Below, one piece after another: positions 25,082 through 34,596 of a stretch of DNA of 64,000 bases. Every line of letters starts with the position of its first letter. Position 1 is the stretch's first letter. Under the pieces are notes generated by a model that worked only from the letters and a program-made list of their open reading frames with translations, did not search any database and had not been told where the DNA came from. The DNA is from Pseudomonas cremoris (GTDB lineage Bacteria; Pseudomonadota; Gammaproteobacteria; Pseudomonadales; Pseudomonadaceae): positions 186,001 to 250,000 of the forward strand of contig NZ_JAAXCY010000008.1 in NCBI RefSeq assembly GCF_014230465.1, written 5' to 3'. The position numbers were made by a program, and so were the translations under genes.

Positions 25082-27652
25082 ATGTCCTCTCGTTTCAACC
25101 GCCGGTCTTCCTCGCCCGTCCTATCCTTGCTGACCGCCGCTATCCTGCTGGCTGGCGCGCCGGTGATGAGCGCCAGCGCTGCCGAGCCTGTTTCACGCAG
25201 CCACGGCAATTACAACTTCAGCATCGAACAACAGCCGTTGGTCTCCGCGCTGAATGCCTTTACCAGCGTCACGGGCTGGCAAGTCGGCCTGCCGGCAGAA
25301 CTGGGCCAAGGTGTGTCGTCCCCTGGCGTGCGCGGCCCCCTGTCGCCGGAAAAAGCCCTGGACCAGTTGTTGACGGGCACCAACCTGAGCTACCGAAAAC
25401 TGGGCAACAACAATATCGTCCTGGAAAAACGGGTAGCCGGCAGCACCCTCAACCTGCAACAGGTGACCATCAGCGCCACCCGCCACGAGCAGGATGTGAA
25501 CAGTGTGCCGAGCACCGTCAGCGTGCACGACCGCCAGGAACTGGACCGCCTCAACGTCGGCAACAGCCGCGATCTGGTGCGTTACGAGCCCGGTGTCTCG
25601 GTAGGCGGCGCTGGCACCCGTTCCGGCAATGCAGGTTTCAACATTCGAGGGATCGACGGCGACCGCATTCTCACCCAGGTCGACGGCGTCGAAGTGCCCG
25701 ATCACTTCTCCAACGGCCCTTACGCACAAACCCGCCGCAACTATGTCGATCCGGAGATCGTCAAGCGCGTCGAAATCCTGCGCGGCCCAGCCTCGGCGCT
25801 GTACGGCAGCAGCGCCATCGGTGGCGCGGTGAGCTACTTCACCCTCGACCCGGACGACATCATCAAGCCTGGCAAGGACGTCGGTGCCCGCCTGAAAACC
25901 GGCTACAGCTCCGCCGACGACAGCTGGCTGACCTCCGGCACCGTCGCTGGCCGCGTACAAGACTTCGACGGTTTGCTGCACCTGAGCCAGCGCAACGGTC
26001 ACGAGACCGAAACCTACGACGGCAACAACGCCACCGGCCTGGCCCGTACCGGCGCCAACCCGGAAGACGCACGTACCACCAACGTGCTGGCCAAGCTGGG
26101 CTGGAACTATGGCGATGAGAACCGCCTGGGCCTGACGTACGAGAAGTACAAGGATGACCGCGACACCAATCAGAAAAGCGCCGTGGGTGGGCCGTTCAAC
26201 GCCGGTCCGTCGATGAACCTTTACCGTGCACGCGTGGGTAACGACACCATCACCCGCGAACGCTTCGGCCTGGAAAACACCTTTGCCCTGAACGCGCCGT
26301 TTGCCGATCACATCAAGACCAGCCTCAACTATCAGATCGCCAAGACCGACCAGACCACGGCCGAACACTACGTTTCCGGCGCGCGCAACTTGACGCGTGA
26401 CCGCCAGACGCTCTACCAGGAAAAACAATGGGTATTCGATGCCCAACTGGACAAGGCGTTTGCCATCGCCGACACCGACCATGTGCTGACCTACGGCACC
26501 ACCATCAAACAAGCCAAAGTCACCGGTTCCCGTACCGGCAGCGCAACCTGCCTGACCGTCAGCACCTATTGCGCTGCAATCGGCGGCCCGAGCACGTTCC
26601 CTTCGGACAAAGTGGTACCGGCCAGCGACTTCCCGGACCCGACCATCAACACCTACGCCCTGTTCGCCCAGGACCAGATCAACTGGGGCAAGTGGACCTT
26701 CCTGCCCAGCGTTCGTTATGACTACACCCAGCTCAAGCCCAAGCTGACCGAGGACTTCCTCAACTCCACCGACCCGAACCGCGTCTACCCACATGACGAC
26801 AGCGACAAGACCTGGCACCGCGTCTCGCCAAAATTCGGCCTGACTTACGCCCTGACCGATAACTACACCTGGTTCGGCCAATACGCCGAAGGCTTCCGCA
26901 CGCCGTCGGCCAAAGCCCTGTACGGCCGCTTTGAAAACATCCAGCAAGGCTACGTGGTAGAACCTAACTCGGACCTCAAGCCGGAAAGCAGCAAGAGCTT
27001 CGAAACCGGCCTGCGCGGCAACTTCGAGTCGGGCAACTTCGACGTGGCGGTGTTCTATAACAAGTACCACGACTTCATCAACGAAGACGCTGCGTTGCTG
27101 TCGCCCAGCGGCACGGCCTTCAAGGCCAGCAACATCAAGCGCGCCACCATCAAGGGCGTGGAAGCCAAAGGCCGTCTGAACCTGGACGCCTTCGGTGCCC
27201 CGCAGGGCCTGTATACCCAGGGCTCGGTGGCGTATGCCTACGGCCGTAACGAAGACACCGGCGAGCCGATCAACAGCGTCAATCCGCTCAAGGGCGTATT
27301 CGGCCTGGGTTACGAGCAAGAGACCTACGGCGCGCTGGTCAGCTGGACCTTGGTCAAGAAGCAGGATCGGGTCGACAAAAACACCTTCTTCTCGCCAGAC
27401 GGCGACCAGAAAAAAGCACCGTTCAAGACGCCTGGTTTCGGCACCGTCGACCTGACCGGTTTCTACAAAGTCACCGACGACGTGACCGTCAATGGTGGCC
27501 TGTACAACGTCACCGACAAGAAATACTGGAACTGGGACGACGTGCGCAGCTTCGACAGCATTGGCGAAGCCGGCGTGACCGCGCCCGCCAACATCGACCG
27601 CCTGACCCAACCTGGCCGCAACTTTGCGATCAACGTGATCTGGGATATCTGA
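25082..27652 (+). CDS. TonB-dependent heme receptor/transducer with STN signalling domain
   Basis: This 856-residue outer-membrane receptor has a signal peptide ending near ASAAEP, an STN domain (about 40-115) that contacts the FecR protein, a plug (TRHEQDVNSVPSTVSV; FNIRGIDGDRILTQVDGVE), and a beta-barrel ending in Ile. The heme-receptor motifs appear as GFRTPSAKALYGRF followed by EPNSDLKPESS (FRAP and NPDL boxes). The loop between them has Tyr but no His. Together with the sigma/FecR genes and the downstream heme oxygenase it is probably a HxuA/HasR-type heme transducer. A hemophore gene is not present. Confidence 0.87.
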   Translation: MSSRFNRRSSSPVLSLLTAAILLAGAPVMSASAAEPVSRSHGNYNFSIEQQPLVSALNAFTSVTGWQVGLPAELGQGVSSPGVRGPLSPEKALDQLLTGTNLSYRKLGNNNIVLEKRVAGSTLNLQQVTISATRHEQDVNSVPSTVSVHDRQELDRLNVGNSRDLVRYEPGVSVGGAGTRSGNAGFNIRGIDGDRILTQVDGVEVPDHFSNGPYAQTRRNYVDPEIVKRVEILRGPASALYGSSAIGGAVSYFTLDPDDIIKPGKDVGARLKTGYSSADDSWLTSGTVAGRVQDFDGLLHLSQRNGHETETYDGNNATGLARTGANPEDARTTNVLAKLGWNYGDENRLGLTYEKYKDDRDTNQKSAVGGPFNAGPSMNLYRARVGNDTITRERFGLENTFALNAPFADHIKTSLNYQIAKTDQTTAEHYVSGARNLTRDRQTLYQEKQWVFDAQLDKAFAIADTDHVLTYGTTIKQAKVTGSRTGSATCLTVSTYCAAIGGPSTFPSDKVVPASDFPDPTINTYALFAQDQINWGKWTFLPSVRYDYTQLKPKLTEDFLNSTDPNRVYPHDDSDKTWHRVSPKFGLTYALTDNYTWFGQYAEGFRTPSAKALYGRFENIQQGYVVEPNSDLKPESSKSFETGLRGNFESGNFDVAVFYNKYHDFINEDAALLSPSGTAFKASNIKRATIKGVEAKGRLNLDAFGAPQGLYTQGSVAYAYGRNEDTGEPINSVNPLKGVFGLGYEQETYGALVSWTLVKKQDRVDKNTFFSPDGDQKKAPFKTPGFGTVDLTGFYKVTDDVTVNGGLYNVTDKKYWNWDDVRSFDSIGEAGVTAPANIDRLTQPGRNFAINVIWDI

Positions 27653-27661
27653 TAGCGCTCA

Positions 27662-27702
27662 CCTCACCCCGTCTAAATTTCATCGACGGGGTGAGGATTT
27701 TT
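27662..27702 (+). terminator. Rho-independent terminator after the heme receptor gene
   Basis: A 12-bp perfect stem CCTCACCCCGTC / GACGGGGTGAGG (27662-27673 with 27685-27696) is followed by six Ts. It separates the receptor transcript from hemO. Confidence 0.92.
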
Positions 27703-27787
27703 TACTGTGCCGCGTCTTCTTGTTCGTCTAGTTGATAACAGCTCTCTTTAGGGCAATAAGGCGCTCCTCTTCTCAAGGACTTTTTTC

Positions 27788-28396
27788 ATGACCGCATCTC
27801 CCACCGCAGAACGCCCAAGCCTGCGCTCCCAGCGCCTGAACCAGATCACCCACTCGCCGCACGCCAAGCTCGATGCGCTGGTGAAAGCCCACGCGCCGTT
27901 TGAAACCCAGGCCAACTTCGCCCGCTTCGTGGTGGCGCAATACCTGTTCCAGTCGGAATTGGTGGCGTTGTACAACGATGCCGAGCTAATCAAGATTATC
28001 CCCGACCTGGCCGCACGCTGCCGCGCCGAAGCCGCCAAATTGGACCTGGGCGACCTCGACACCGAAGTGCCTGCCCCGGTGGCCGGCGCAGTGAAAAACC
28101 CTAGCAAGGCCGAGGCCCTGGGCTGGCTGTTCGTGTCTGAAGGCTCCAAGCTGGGTGCTGCGTTCCTGATCAAGCGCGCCGTGGGCCTGGGCCTGAGCGA
28201 AACCTTCGGTGCCCGCCACCTGGGCGAGCCGGCGGGTGGTCGTGCCGAAGGCTGGAAGCGCTTTACTCGCACCCTCGATGGCCTGGAGTTCAGCGCCGAA
28301 GAAGAGGCTGCCGTGGAAAAAGGTGCAATTGACGCGTTTGTGCGCTTCACCGTATTGCTGGAACAGGCGTACGCTAGCGCCCCTGAACTGGCCTGA
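27788..28396 (+). CDS. hemO: Biliverdin-producing heme oxygenase (HemO/PigA type)
   Basis: This 202-residue protein matches Pseudomonas HemO. Its candidate proximal heme ligand is H25 in ITHSPHAKLDALVK. Other matches are NFARFVVAQYLFQ, the distal-helix segment EALGWLFVSEGSKLGAAFLIKRA and GARHLGEPAGGRAEGWKRF. It opens heme to biliverdin, CO and iron in the cytoplasm. AAGGA lies 9 nt before the ATG. A terminator separates it from the receptor gene, so it needs its own promoter; I saw no obvious Fur box in the 85-nt gap. Confidence 0.92.
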   Translation: MTASPTAERPSLRSQRLNQITHSPHAKLDALVKAHAPFETQANFARFVVAQYLFQSELVALYNDAELIKIIPDLAARCRAEAAKLDLGDLDTEVPAPVAGAVKNPSKAEALGWLFVSEGSKLGAAFLIKRAVGLGLSETFGARHLGEPAGGRAEGWKRFTRTLDGLEFSAEEEAAVEKGAIDAFVRFTVLLEQAYASAPELA

Positions 28397-28421
28397 TTCC
28401 TAACTGGAATGCAGTTTAAAT

Positions 28422-28509
28422 GTGGGAGCGGGCTTGCTCGCGAATGCGGTGGATCAGTTGACGCATGTGCTGGCTGACCCACTGCATTCGCGAGCAAGCC
28501 CGCTCCCAC
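28422..28509. repeat. REPIN (head-to-head REP pair)
   Basis: Exact inverted arms at 28422-28444 and 28487-28509 lie between the co-oriented hemO and DUF454 genes. Confidence 0.93.
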
Positions 28510-28553
28510 ATTTGAATATCATTTCAAGCTGATTTTCTGTGATCCTCCTACCC

Positions 28554-28955
28554 ATGACCGGCAAAACCCAATCCATCTCCAAAATCGCCCAAATCCTCTT
28601 CGGCCTGCTGGCCTACGTCAGCCTGGGCATCGGGCTGGTGGCGATCGTGATACCGGGTTTGCCCACCACTGAATTCATCTTGCTGGCCGCCTGGGCCGCC
28701 ACCAAAAGCTCGCCGCGCCTGAGCGCCTGGCTGGAGAACCACCGGCTGTTCGGGCCGATCCTGTTCAACTGGCGCAACGGCAAGATCATTGCGCGCCGAG
28801 CCAAGGTCAGCGCCACCGTGAGCATGTTGGTGTGCGCGATCCTGATGCTGGTGATGCTCGACCACGGCTGGCCGATTTACCTGGCAATTGCCGGGATGAG
28901 CCTGGGCAACCTGTGGATCTGGTCACGCCCTGAACGCCTCGCAGCCCCCGTATAA
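28554..28955 (+). CDS. DUF454 (YbaN-like) inner-membrane protein
   Basis: This 133-residue protein has DUF454 signatures GIGLVAIVIPGLPTTEFILLAAWAATKSSPRL and WLENHRLFGPILFNWRNGKIIARRAK, with TM helices near residues 13-50 and two more near 85-125. Function is unknown. Genes of this family are often near heme-utilisation loci, and hemO lies 158 nt upstream here. The start at 28554 gives a normal N terminus; a GTG at 28539 is an alternative. Confidence 0.82.
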   Translation: MTGKTQSISKIAQILFGLLAYVSLGIGLVAIVIPGLPTTEFILLAAWAATKSSPRLSAWLENHRLFGPILFNWRNGKIIARRAKVSATVSMLVCAILMLVMLDHGWPIYLAIAGMSLGNLWIWSRPERLAAPV

Positions 28956-28996
28956 CGTTGCGTGTAGGTTTTTTCCTACCGCTCATCGCCTCCCCC

Positions 28997-29023
28997 TAAT
29001 GAAACACCTCGTTACGCCGATGT
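28997..29023 (+). promoter_or_regulatory. FliA (sigma-28) type promoter of the chemoreceptor gene
   Basis: TAATGAAA-N11-GCCGATGT resembles the sigma-28 consensus TAAAGTTT-N11-GCCGATAA with exact spacing. It lies 71 nt before the chemoreceptor ATG, as expected for a late flagellar-regulon gene. Confidence 0.6.
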
Positions 29024-29094
29024 TCCGGACATAGCGCCGAATGGACTTGGCTCGCCCTGCGTGCATTTCAACAAGACCATTCGCGAGTGAACCT

Positions 29095-31233
29095 ATGTTC
29101 AAAACCCTCTCCATCCGCTTGAAAATCGTGTTGTTGTCCGGTCTATGCCTGCTGGGGGTGATCGCACTCGTCGTCGGCGTCAACATTTACGAGGCCGATC
29201 AGAATAACCATCTGGTCAGCGACTCAAGCTCGCGAATGCTCACCCACAGCGTGCAGGACTTGCTGCAATCCAAAGCCGCCGAGCAAGCCGCGCAACTGCA
29301 GAAAACCTTTGGCGAAAACCTCCTGGTGGTCACCGCCCTCGCGGACCAGGTCAAAGACCTGCGCAACCTGGCGACCAAACGGCAACTGGAGCCTGGTGCG
29401 CTGCGCGAAGAGCTCAACCAGAGCCTCAAGACCGCGTTTGAGCGCAACAACAAAGTGCTCGGCATCTGGTTGTCGTTCGAACCCAATGGGCTGGACGGCA
29501 AGGACAGCGAATTCATCGACGACAAGGCCCGCGTCTCCAATGAAAAAGGCCGCTTCTCCAGCTACTGGAGCCGTGCCGGCGGTGAAGGCCTGAACACGAT
29601 CATGGTCGAGGACGACCTGACCAAGACCACCCTCAACCTCAGCGGTACGCCCTACAACATCTGGTACACCTGCCCACGCGACACGCGCAGTGTTTGCCTG
29701 TTGGACCCGTATGCCGACGAAGTCGCCGGCAAGTCGATGCTGATGACCACCATCTCGCTGCCGCTGATCGTGGACGGCAAAGTCATCGGCGTGGTCGGCA
29801 TCGATATCGCCCTCAACACCCTGCAGGCCACCACGGACGCCGCGCAAAAGGAGCTGTTCGACGGTGCAGCGCACTTGGAGATCCTGTCCAGCTCAGGCCT
29901 GATTGCGGCGTACAGCGGCGAACCCGACCGGGTCGGCAAAAACCTGATCAACACCCTCGGCGCTGAGGGCAAGGAGATCGTGCAACTGCTGGCCAGCGAC
30001 ACGCGCATGATCCGCGAACAGGAAGACACCATCCGCGCCGTGTACCCGGTCAAGCCGATTAACGACGCCAAGTCCTGGGGCATCGTGATCAAACTGCCCA
30101 AGCAAGTCATGCTGGCCGACACACTCAAACTGCAAACCCTGCTCGACAAGGCCCAAGACGCCGGCACGCTCAAGGCGCTACTGGTCGGTGCCGCTGCCGG
30201 CCTGCTTGGCCTGCTGCTGATGTGGCTGAGCGCCACCGGCGTAACCCGGCCGATCAACAGCGTGGCCGCCATGCTCAAGGACATCGCCAGCGGCGACGGC
30301 GACCTCACCCAGCGCCTGGCCTACGCCAAGCAAGACGAACTGGGTGAGCTGGTGAACTGGTTCAACCGCTTCCTCGACAAGCTGCAACCAACCATTGCCC
30401 AGATCAAGCAGAGCATTACCGAAGCCCGTGGCACTGCCGATCAGTCCTCTGCCATCGCGCGCCAGACCAGTGAGGGTATGCAAGTGCAGTTCCGCGAGAT
30501 CGACCAGGTCGCCACCGCCTCCAATGAAATGAGCGCGACCGCCCACGATGTCGCCAACAGCGCCTCCAATGCCGCCAGCGCGGCACGCGGCGCCGATCAG
30601 TCGGCGCGTGAAGGCATGTCGATCATTGAGCAAAGCACCCGCGACATCACCACCCTCGCCGAAGAAGTCAGCAAGGCCGTGGGCGAAGTCGAGGCCCTGG
30701 CGGTGAACAGCGAACAGATTGGCTCAGTGCTGGAAGTGATCCGCAGCATCGCCGAGCAGACCAACCTGCTGGCCCTCAACGCAGCGATTGAAGCGGCACG
30801 CGCCGGGGAAAGCGGGCGTGGGTTTGCGGTGGTGGCCGACGAAGTGCGCAACCTGGCCAAGCGCACCCAGGATTCAGTGGAGGAAATTCGCCTGGTGATC
30901 GAGCGTATCCAGAGCGGCACCCGTGGCGTGGTGGCGACCATGCATTCAAGCCAAAGCCAGGCCCAGAGCAATGCCGGGCAGATTCATCAAGCGGTGCAGG
31001 CGTTGGGCAAGATCAGCGATGCGGTAACCGTGATCAGCGACATGAACCTGCAAATCGCCAGCGCCGCCGAACAACAAAGCGCGGTGGCCGAAGAGGTCAA
31101 TCGCAACGTCTCGGCAATCCGCACCGTGACCGAAACACTCACTGGCCAGGCCACCGAGTCGGCGGCCATCAGCAGCCAACTGAATGCATTGGCCAGCCAG
31201 CAGATGAAGTTGATGGATCAGTTTCGGGTGTAA
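29095..31233 (+). CDS. Methyl-accepting chemotaxis protein with dCache sensor
   Basis: This 712-residue receptor has TM1 near residues 10-32, a large periplasmic dCache-like domain to about 360 (two Cys in [19 protein letters not shown]), TM2 ([20 protein letters not shown]), HAMP, and a cytoplasmic signalling domain. The signalling hairpin contains [35 protein letters not shown]. The start at 29095 begins the TM1-containing N terminus. The ligand is not predictable here; I did not find the PctA amino-acid motif. A sigma-28-like promoter lies upstream. Confidence 0.93.
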   Translation: MFKTLSIRLKIVLLSGLCLLGVIALVVGVNIYEADQNNHLVSDSSSRMLTHSVQDLLQSKAAEQAAQLQKTFGENLLVVTALADQVKDLRNLATKRQLEPGALREELNQSLKTAFERNNKVLGIWLSFEPNGLDGKDSEFIDDKARVSNEKGRFSSYWSRAGGEGLNTIMVEDDLTKTTLNLSGTPYNIWYTCPRDTRSVCLLDPYADEVAGKSMLMTTISLPLIVDGKVIGVVGIDIALNTLQATTDAAQKELFDGAAHLEILSSSGLIAAYSGEPDRVGKNLINTLGAEGKEIVQLLASDTRMIREQEDTIRAVYPVKPINDAKSWGIVIKLPKQVMLADTLKLQTLLDKAQDAGTLKALLVGAAAGLLGLLLMWLSATGVTRPINSVAAMLKDIASGDGDLTQRLAYAKQDELGELVNWFNRFLDKLQPTIAQIKQSITEARGTADQSSAIARQTSEGMQVQFREIDQVATASNEMSATAHDVANSASNAASAARGADQSAREGMSIIEQSTRDITTLAEEVSKAVGEVEALAVNSEQIGSVLEVIRSIAEQTNLLALNAAIEAARAGESGRGFAVVADEVRNLAKRTQDSVEEIRLVIERIQSGTRGVVATMHSSQSQAQSNAGQIHQAVQALGKISDAVTVISDMNLQIASAAEQQSAVAEEVNRNVSAIRTVTETLTGQATESAAISSQLNALASQQMKLMDQFRV

Positions 31234-31264
31234 ACCCGATCCTCAACACAATGAAGATCCCCTT

Positions 31265-31351
31265 GTGGGAGCGGGCTTGCTCGCGAAGGCGGTGGGCCAG
31301 TCACTACATACATGACTGACCCACCGCTTTCGCGAGCAAGCCCGCTCCCAC
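31265..31351. repeat. REPIN (head-to-head REP pair)
   Basis: Exact inverted arms at 31265-31287 and 31329-31351 lie between convergent genes. Confidence 0.93.
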
Positions 31352-31369
31352 ATTTAGATCACTGTAACC

Positions 31370-31933
31370 TTAGAGACCCGGCCAGGCTTGGACAAACGCC
31401 GCCACATCTTCCTTCTGCGGCGTACGCGGCGGGTTCTGTGGCGTGCCCAGGTACAGGAAGCCAATCACTTCCTCATCTGCCGTCAGCCCCAAGCCCTTGG
31501 CGACGTGGGCCGAGTACGACAATTCACCCGTGCGCCACACAGCCCCAATGCCCTGGGCATAAGCCGCCAGCAGAATTCCGTGGGCCGCACAGCCTGCCGC
31601 CAGCAGTTGCTCGGACTTCGGCACTTTGAAGTGTTCCTGCAGGCGGGCAATCACCACCACCACCAGCGGCGCGCGCAACGGGCCGTTCTGAGCTTTGTCG
31701 ATCACGGCTTGTGGGGCATCGGCATCCTGCAGGCGGGCAGCTTCTGCCAGCAGCGTGCCCATCTGCTCACGGGCTGCACCTTCTACGGTGAGAAAACGCC
31801 AAGGGCGCAACTGGCCATGGTCGGGTGCACGCATGGCGGCAGCGAACAGCACGTCGCGCTGCTCCTGGGTCGGTGCCGGCTCCAGCAAACGCGGCACGGA
31901 AACACGGTTGAGCAAAGCGTCGAGAGCCTGCAT
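31370..31933 (-). CDS. Nitroreductase family protein (YdjA-like)
   Basis: This 187-residue minimal nitroreductase has RVSVPRLLEPAPTQEQRDVLFAAAMRAPDHGQLRPWRFL at the FMN-binding N terminus (APDHG...PWRF is the YdjA signature) and a Trp-containing substrate helix GIGAVWRTGELS. It is probably an FMN-dependent NAD(P)H oxidoreductase acting as a dimer. The physiological substrate is unknown. It is divergent from the di-heme lipoprotein gene. Confidence 0.9.
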   Translation of the reverse strand: MQALDALLNRVSVPRLLEPAPTQEQRDVLFAAAMRAPDHGQLRPWRFLTVEGAAREQMGTLLAEAARLQDADAPQAVIDKAQNGPLRAPLVVVVIARLQEHFKVPKSEQLLAAGCAAHGILLAAYAQGIGAVWRTGELSYSAHVAKGLGLTADEEVIGFLYLGTPQNPPRTPQKEDVAAFVQAWPGL

Positions 31934-31995
31934 TGGCCACCTCCAGAGAAAAATGTGCGGTCATTCTAGCGGGAATGGGTTGCCACCCACCAAAC

Positions 31996-32015
31996 GATAA
32001 TTGCTCTTATTCATT
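31996..32015. promoter_or_regulatory. Possible Fur box before the di-heme/imelysin operon
   Basis: GATAATTGCTCTTATTCATT is an imperfect Fur-like site 58 nt before the first ATG. Imelysin operons are commonly iron-repressed, which supports the call. Confidence 0.5.
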
Positions 32016-32072
32016 CGGCCCTGCCCTGTTAGACTTTGCGACCTTATTTTTAGCCTTCGTCCGGGAAACTCG

Positions 32073-33500
32073 ATGTTCCGTTCGCTTTTTCGCCTGTGCG
32101 CAGCATTCCTGGCCTTGAGCCTGGTGGCCTGCGATGACGCGCCAAGGTTTACCAAGGCAGAGCCGGGTGAATCACGGGCCGGTGGCGCGACGACGGTGAA
32201 TAAACGTGATCAGAATGCATTTTCCCTGCCTTCGGCCAACCTGTCGCCCACGCGCCGTCTGGATTTCAGCGTCGGCAACAGCTTCTTTCGCAGCCCGTGG
32301 GTGATTGCACCTTCCACCACCACTGCGCGTGACGGCCTTGGCCCGCTGTTCAACACCAATGCCTGCCAGAACTGCCATATCAAGGACGGTCGCGGCCATC
32401 CGCCGCTGCTCGATGCTCCCAATGCGGTGTCGATGCTGGTGCGACTGTCGATTCCGGACACCCAGGTCAACGCCAAGCTCATCGAGCAAGTCGGCGTGGT
32501 GCCCGAGCCGGTCTACGGTGGGCAATTGCAAGACATGGCCGTGCCAGGCGTACCGCCGGAAGGCAAGGTGCGGGTCGACTACACGCCGGTCACTGTGACG
32601 TTCAAGGACGGCACCGTGGTGGAATTGCGTAAACCAGACCTGCAAATCACCCAACTCGGCTATGGCCCGATGCACCCAGATACACTTTTTTCAGCGCGCA
32701 TTGCCCCGCCCATGATCGGCCTGGGCCTGCTCGAAGCCATCGGCGATGCCGATATCCTGCGCAACACCGACCCCAAAACCGCCGACAAAGAAGCCATCGT
32801 CGGCCGTGCCAACTGGGTCTGGGATGATGCGCAACACAAGACAGTGCTCGGGCGTTTTGGCTGGAATGCCGGGCAACCGAATCTCAATCAACAAAATGTT
32901 CACGCGTTTTCTGGTGATATGGGCCTCACCACGTCCCTGAGACCCTTTGATGACTGCACCGACGCCCAAGTGGCCTGCAAACAGGCACCCAATGGCAATG
33001 GCCCCGATGGCGAGCCAGAAGTCAGCGACAACATCCTGCGCCTGGTGCTGTTTTACACCCGTAACCTTGCAGTGCCTGCACGCCGCGACGTCAATACGCC
33101 GCAGGTACTGGCCGGCAAGAATTTGTTCTATCAGGCCGGTTGCCAGGGTTGCCACAGGCCATCCTTCACCACGGCAGCGAACGCCGCCGAACCTGAGCTG
33201 GCCAACCAAGTGATCCGCCCGTACAGCGACCTGTTGCTGCACGACATGGGCGAAGGCCTTGCCGACAACCGCAGCGAATTCAAGGCGGGTGGCCGCGACT
33301 GGCGCACCGCGCCGTTGTGGGGCATCGGCTTGACGCAAACCGTGAGTGGCCACACCCAGTTCCTGCATGACGGCCGCGCCCGCAACCTGCTGGAAGCCGT
33401 GCTATGGCACGGCGGTGAAGCTCAAGCGGCGCAGCAGCATGTGTTGTCCTTTAATGCCGAGCAGCGGGCTGCGTTGCTGGCGTTCCTGAACTCTTTATAA
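32073..33500 (+). CDS. Di-heme c-type cytochrome lipoprotein (COG3488 thiol oxidoreductase family)
   Basis: This 475-residue lipoprotein begins MFRSLFRLCAAFLALSLVACDD with lipobox LVAC. Two CxxCH heme sites are visible, NACQNCHIKDGRGHPP (about residue 108) and AGCQGCHRPSFTT (about 365). Fused cytochrome domains of this type (DHOR/COG3488) sit next to imelysin genes in Pseudomonas, here 31 nt upstream. It probably works in the periplasm on iron or redox handling. The exact reaction is unknown. Confidence 0.88.
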   Translation: MFRSLFRLCAAFLALSLVACDDAPRFTKAEPGESRAGGATTVNKRDQNAFSLPSANLSPTRRLDFSVGNSFFRSPWVIAPSTTTARDGLGPLFNTNACQNCHIKDGRGHPPLLDAPNAVSMLVRLSIPDTQVNAKLIEQVGVVPEPVYGGQLQDMAVPGVPPEGKVRVDYTPVTVTFKDGTVVELRKPDLQITQLGYGPMHPDTLFSARIAPPMIGLGLLEAIGDADILRNTDPKTADKEAIVGRANWVWDDAQHKTVLGRFGWNAGQPNLNQQNVHAFSGDMGLTTSLRPFDDCTDAQVACKQAPNGNGPDGEPEVSDNILRLVLFYTRNLAVPARRDVNTPQVLAGKNLFYQAGCQGCHRPSFTTAANAAEPELANQVIRPYSDLLLHDMGEGLADNRSEFKAGGRDWRTAPLWGIGLTQTVSGHTQFLHDGRARNLLEAVLWHGGEAQAAQQHVLSFNAEQRAALLAFLNSL

Positions 33501-33531
33501 GCGTTGCCCCAATTACAGAAGGGAGCTCTAC

Positions 33532-34596
33532 ATGTTCCGTCCCAAGTTGTTGTTCACCAGCCTGGCCGCCCTTGCATTGGGCGCCTGCTCGCCGCAAGAC
33601 CCGCAAGCAGTGACCTCGGCGGCTATCGCCAAGCAAGTCATCCTGCCGACCTACAGCCGTTGGGTAGAAGCGGACCGTCAACTGGCCGTCAGCGCATTGG
33701 CCTACTGCCAGGGCAAGGAAAGCCTGGAGACCGCCCGTGCCGACTTCCTCCACGCACAAAAAGCCTGGGCTGAGCTGCAACCGCTGCTGATTGGCCCATT
33801 GGCCGAGGGTAACCGTTCGTGGCAGGTGCAATTCTGGCCGGACAAGAAGAACCTGGTCGGTCGTCAGGTTGAACAGTTGGTGACCGCCCAGCCGCAAATC
33901 GATGGCGCCGCACTGGCCAAGTCGAGCGTTGTGGTACAAGGCTTGTCGGCTTACGAATACATCCTCTACGACGCCAAGACCGACATCGCCGACGAAGCCC
34001 AGAAAGCCCGTTACTGCCCGCTGCTGGTTGCCATTGGTGACCGTCAAAAGGCCCTGGCCGAAGAAATTCTGGCCAGCTGGAACAGCACCGACGGCATGCT
34101 CGCGCAGATGACCAAGTTTCCTAACCAGCGCTACGCCGATTCCCATGAAGCCATCGCCGATCTGCTGCGCGTCCAAGTGACCGCACTGGATACCCTGAAG
34201 AAGAAACTCGGTACGCCGATGGGCCGCCAGACCAAAGGTATCCCGCAGCCATTCCAGGCTGATGCGTGGCGCAGTGAATCGTCCCTGCAAAGCCTTGAAG
34301 CCAGCCTGGCTGCCGCCCAAACCGTGTGGGTCGGCGTCGACAACAAAGGCCTGCGTGGCCTGCTGCCGTCCGATCAGAAGCCGTTGGCCGACAAGATCGA
34401 CGCCGCCTATGCCGCCTCCCTGAAGCTGTTCGCCAGCAATCAGCGCACCCTCAATGAACTACTGGCAGACGACGCCGGACGCCAGCAACTCAACGACCTC
34501 TACGACAGCCTCAACGTTGTCCACCGCCTGCACGAAGGCGAGCTGGCCAAGGCGCTGGGCATCCAACTGGGCTTTAACGCCAACGACGGTGACTGA
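33532..34596 (+). CDS. Imelysin-family (peptidase M75-like) lipoprotein
   Basis: This 354-residue helical-bundle lipoprotein begins MFRPKLLFTSLAALALGACSPQ with lipobox LGAC. It has two imelysin-like halves, with AWAELQPLLIGPLAEGNRSWQVQFWPDKKNLVGRQ in the first. The family GxHxxE motif appears here as GLSAYE (residues 137-142), with Ser in place of His. The protein is probably periplasmic and linked to iron uptake rather than proteolysis. It overlaps the DUF1513 start by 1 nt in TGATG. Confidence 0.88.
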   Translation: MFRPKLLFTSLAALALGACSPQDPQAVTSAAIAKQVILPTYSRWVEADRQLAVSALAYCQGKESLETARADFLHAQKAWAELQPLLIGPLAEGNRSWQVQFWPDKKNLVGRQVEQLVTAQPQIDGAALAKSSVVVQGLSAYEYILYDAKTDIADEAQKARYCPLLVAIGDRQKALAEEILASWNSTDGMLAQMTKFPNQRYADSHEAIADLLRVQVTALDTLKKKLGTPMGRQTKGIPQPFQADAWRSESSLQSLEASLAAAQTVWVGVDNKGLRGLLPSDQKPLADKIDAAYAASLKLFASNQRTLNELLADDAGRQQLNDLYDSLNVVHRLHEGELAKALGIQLGFNANDGD

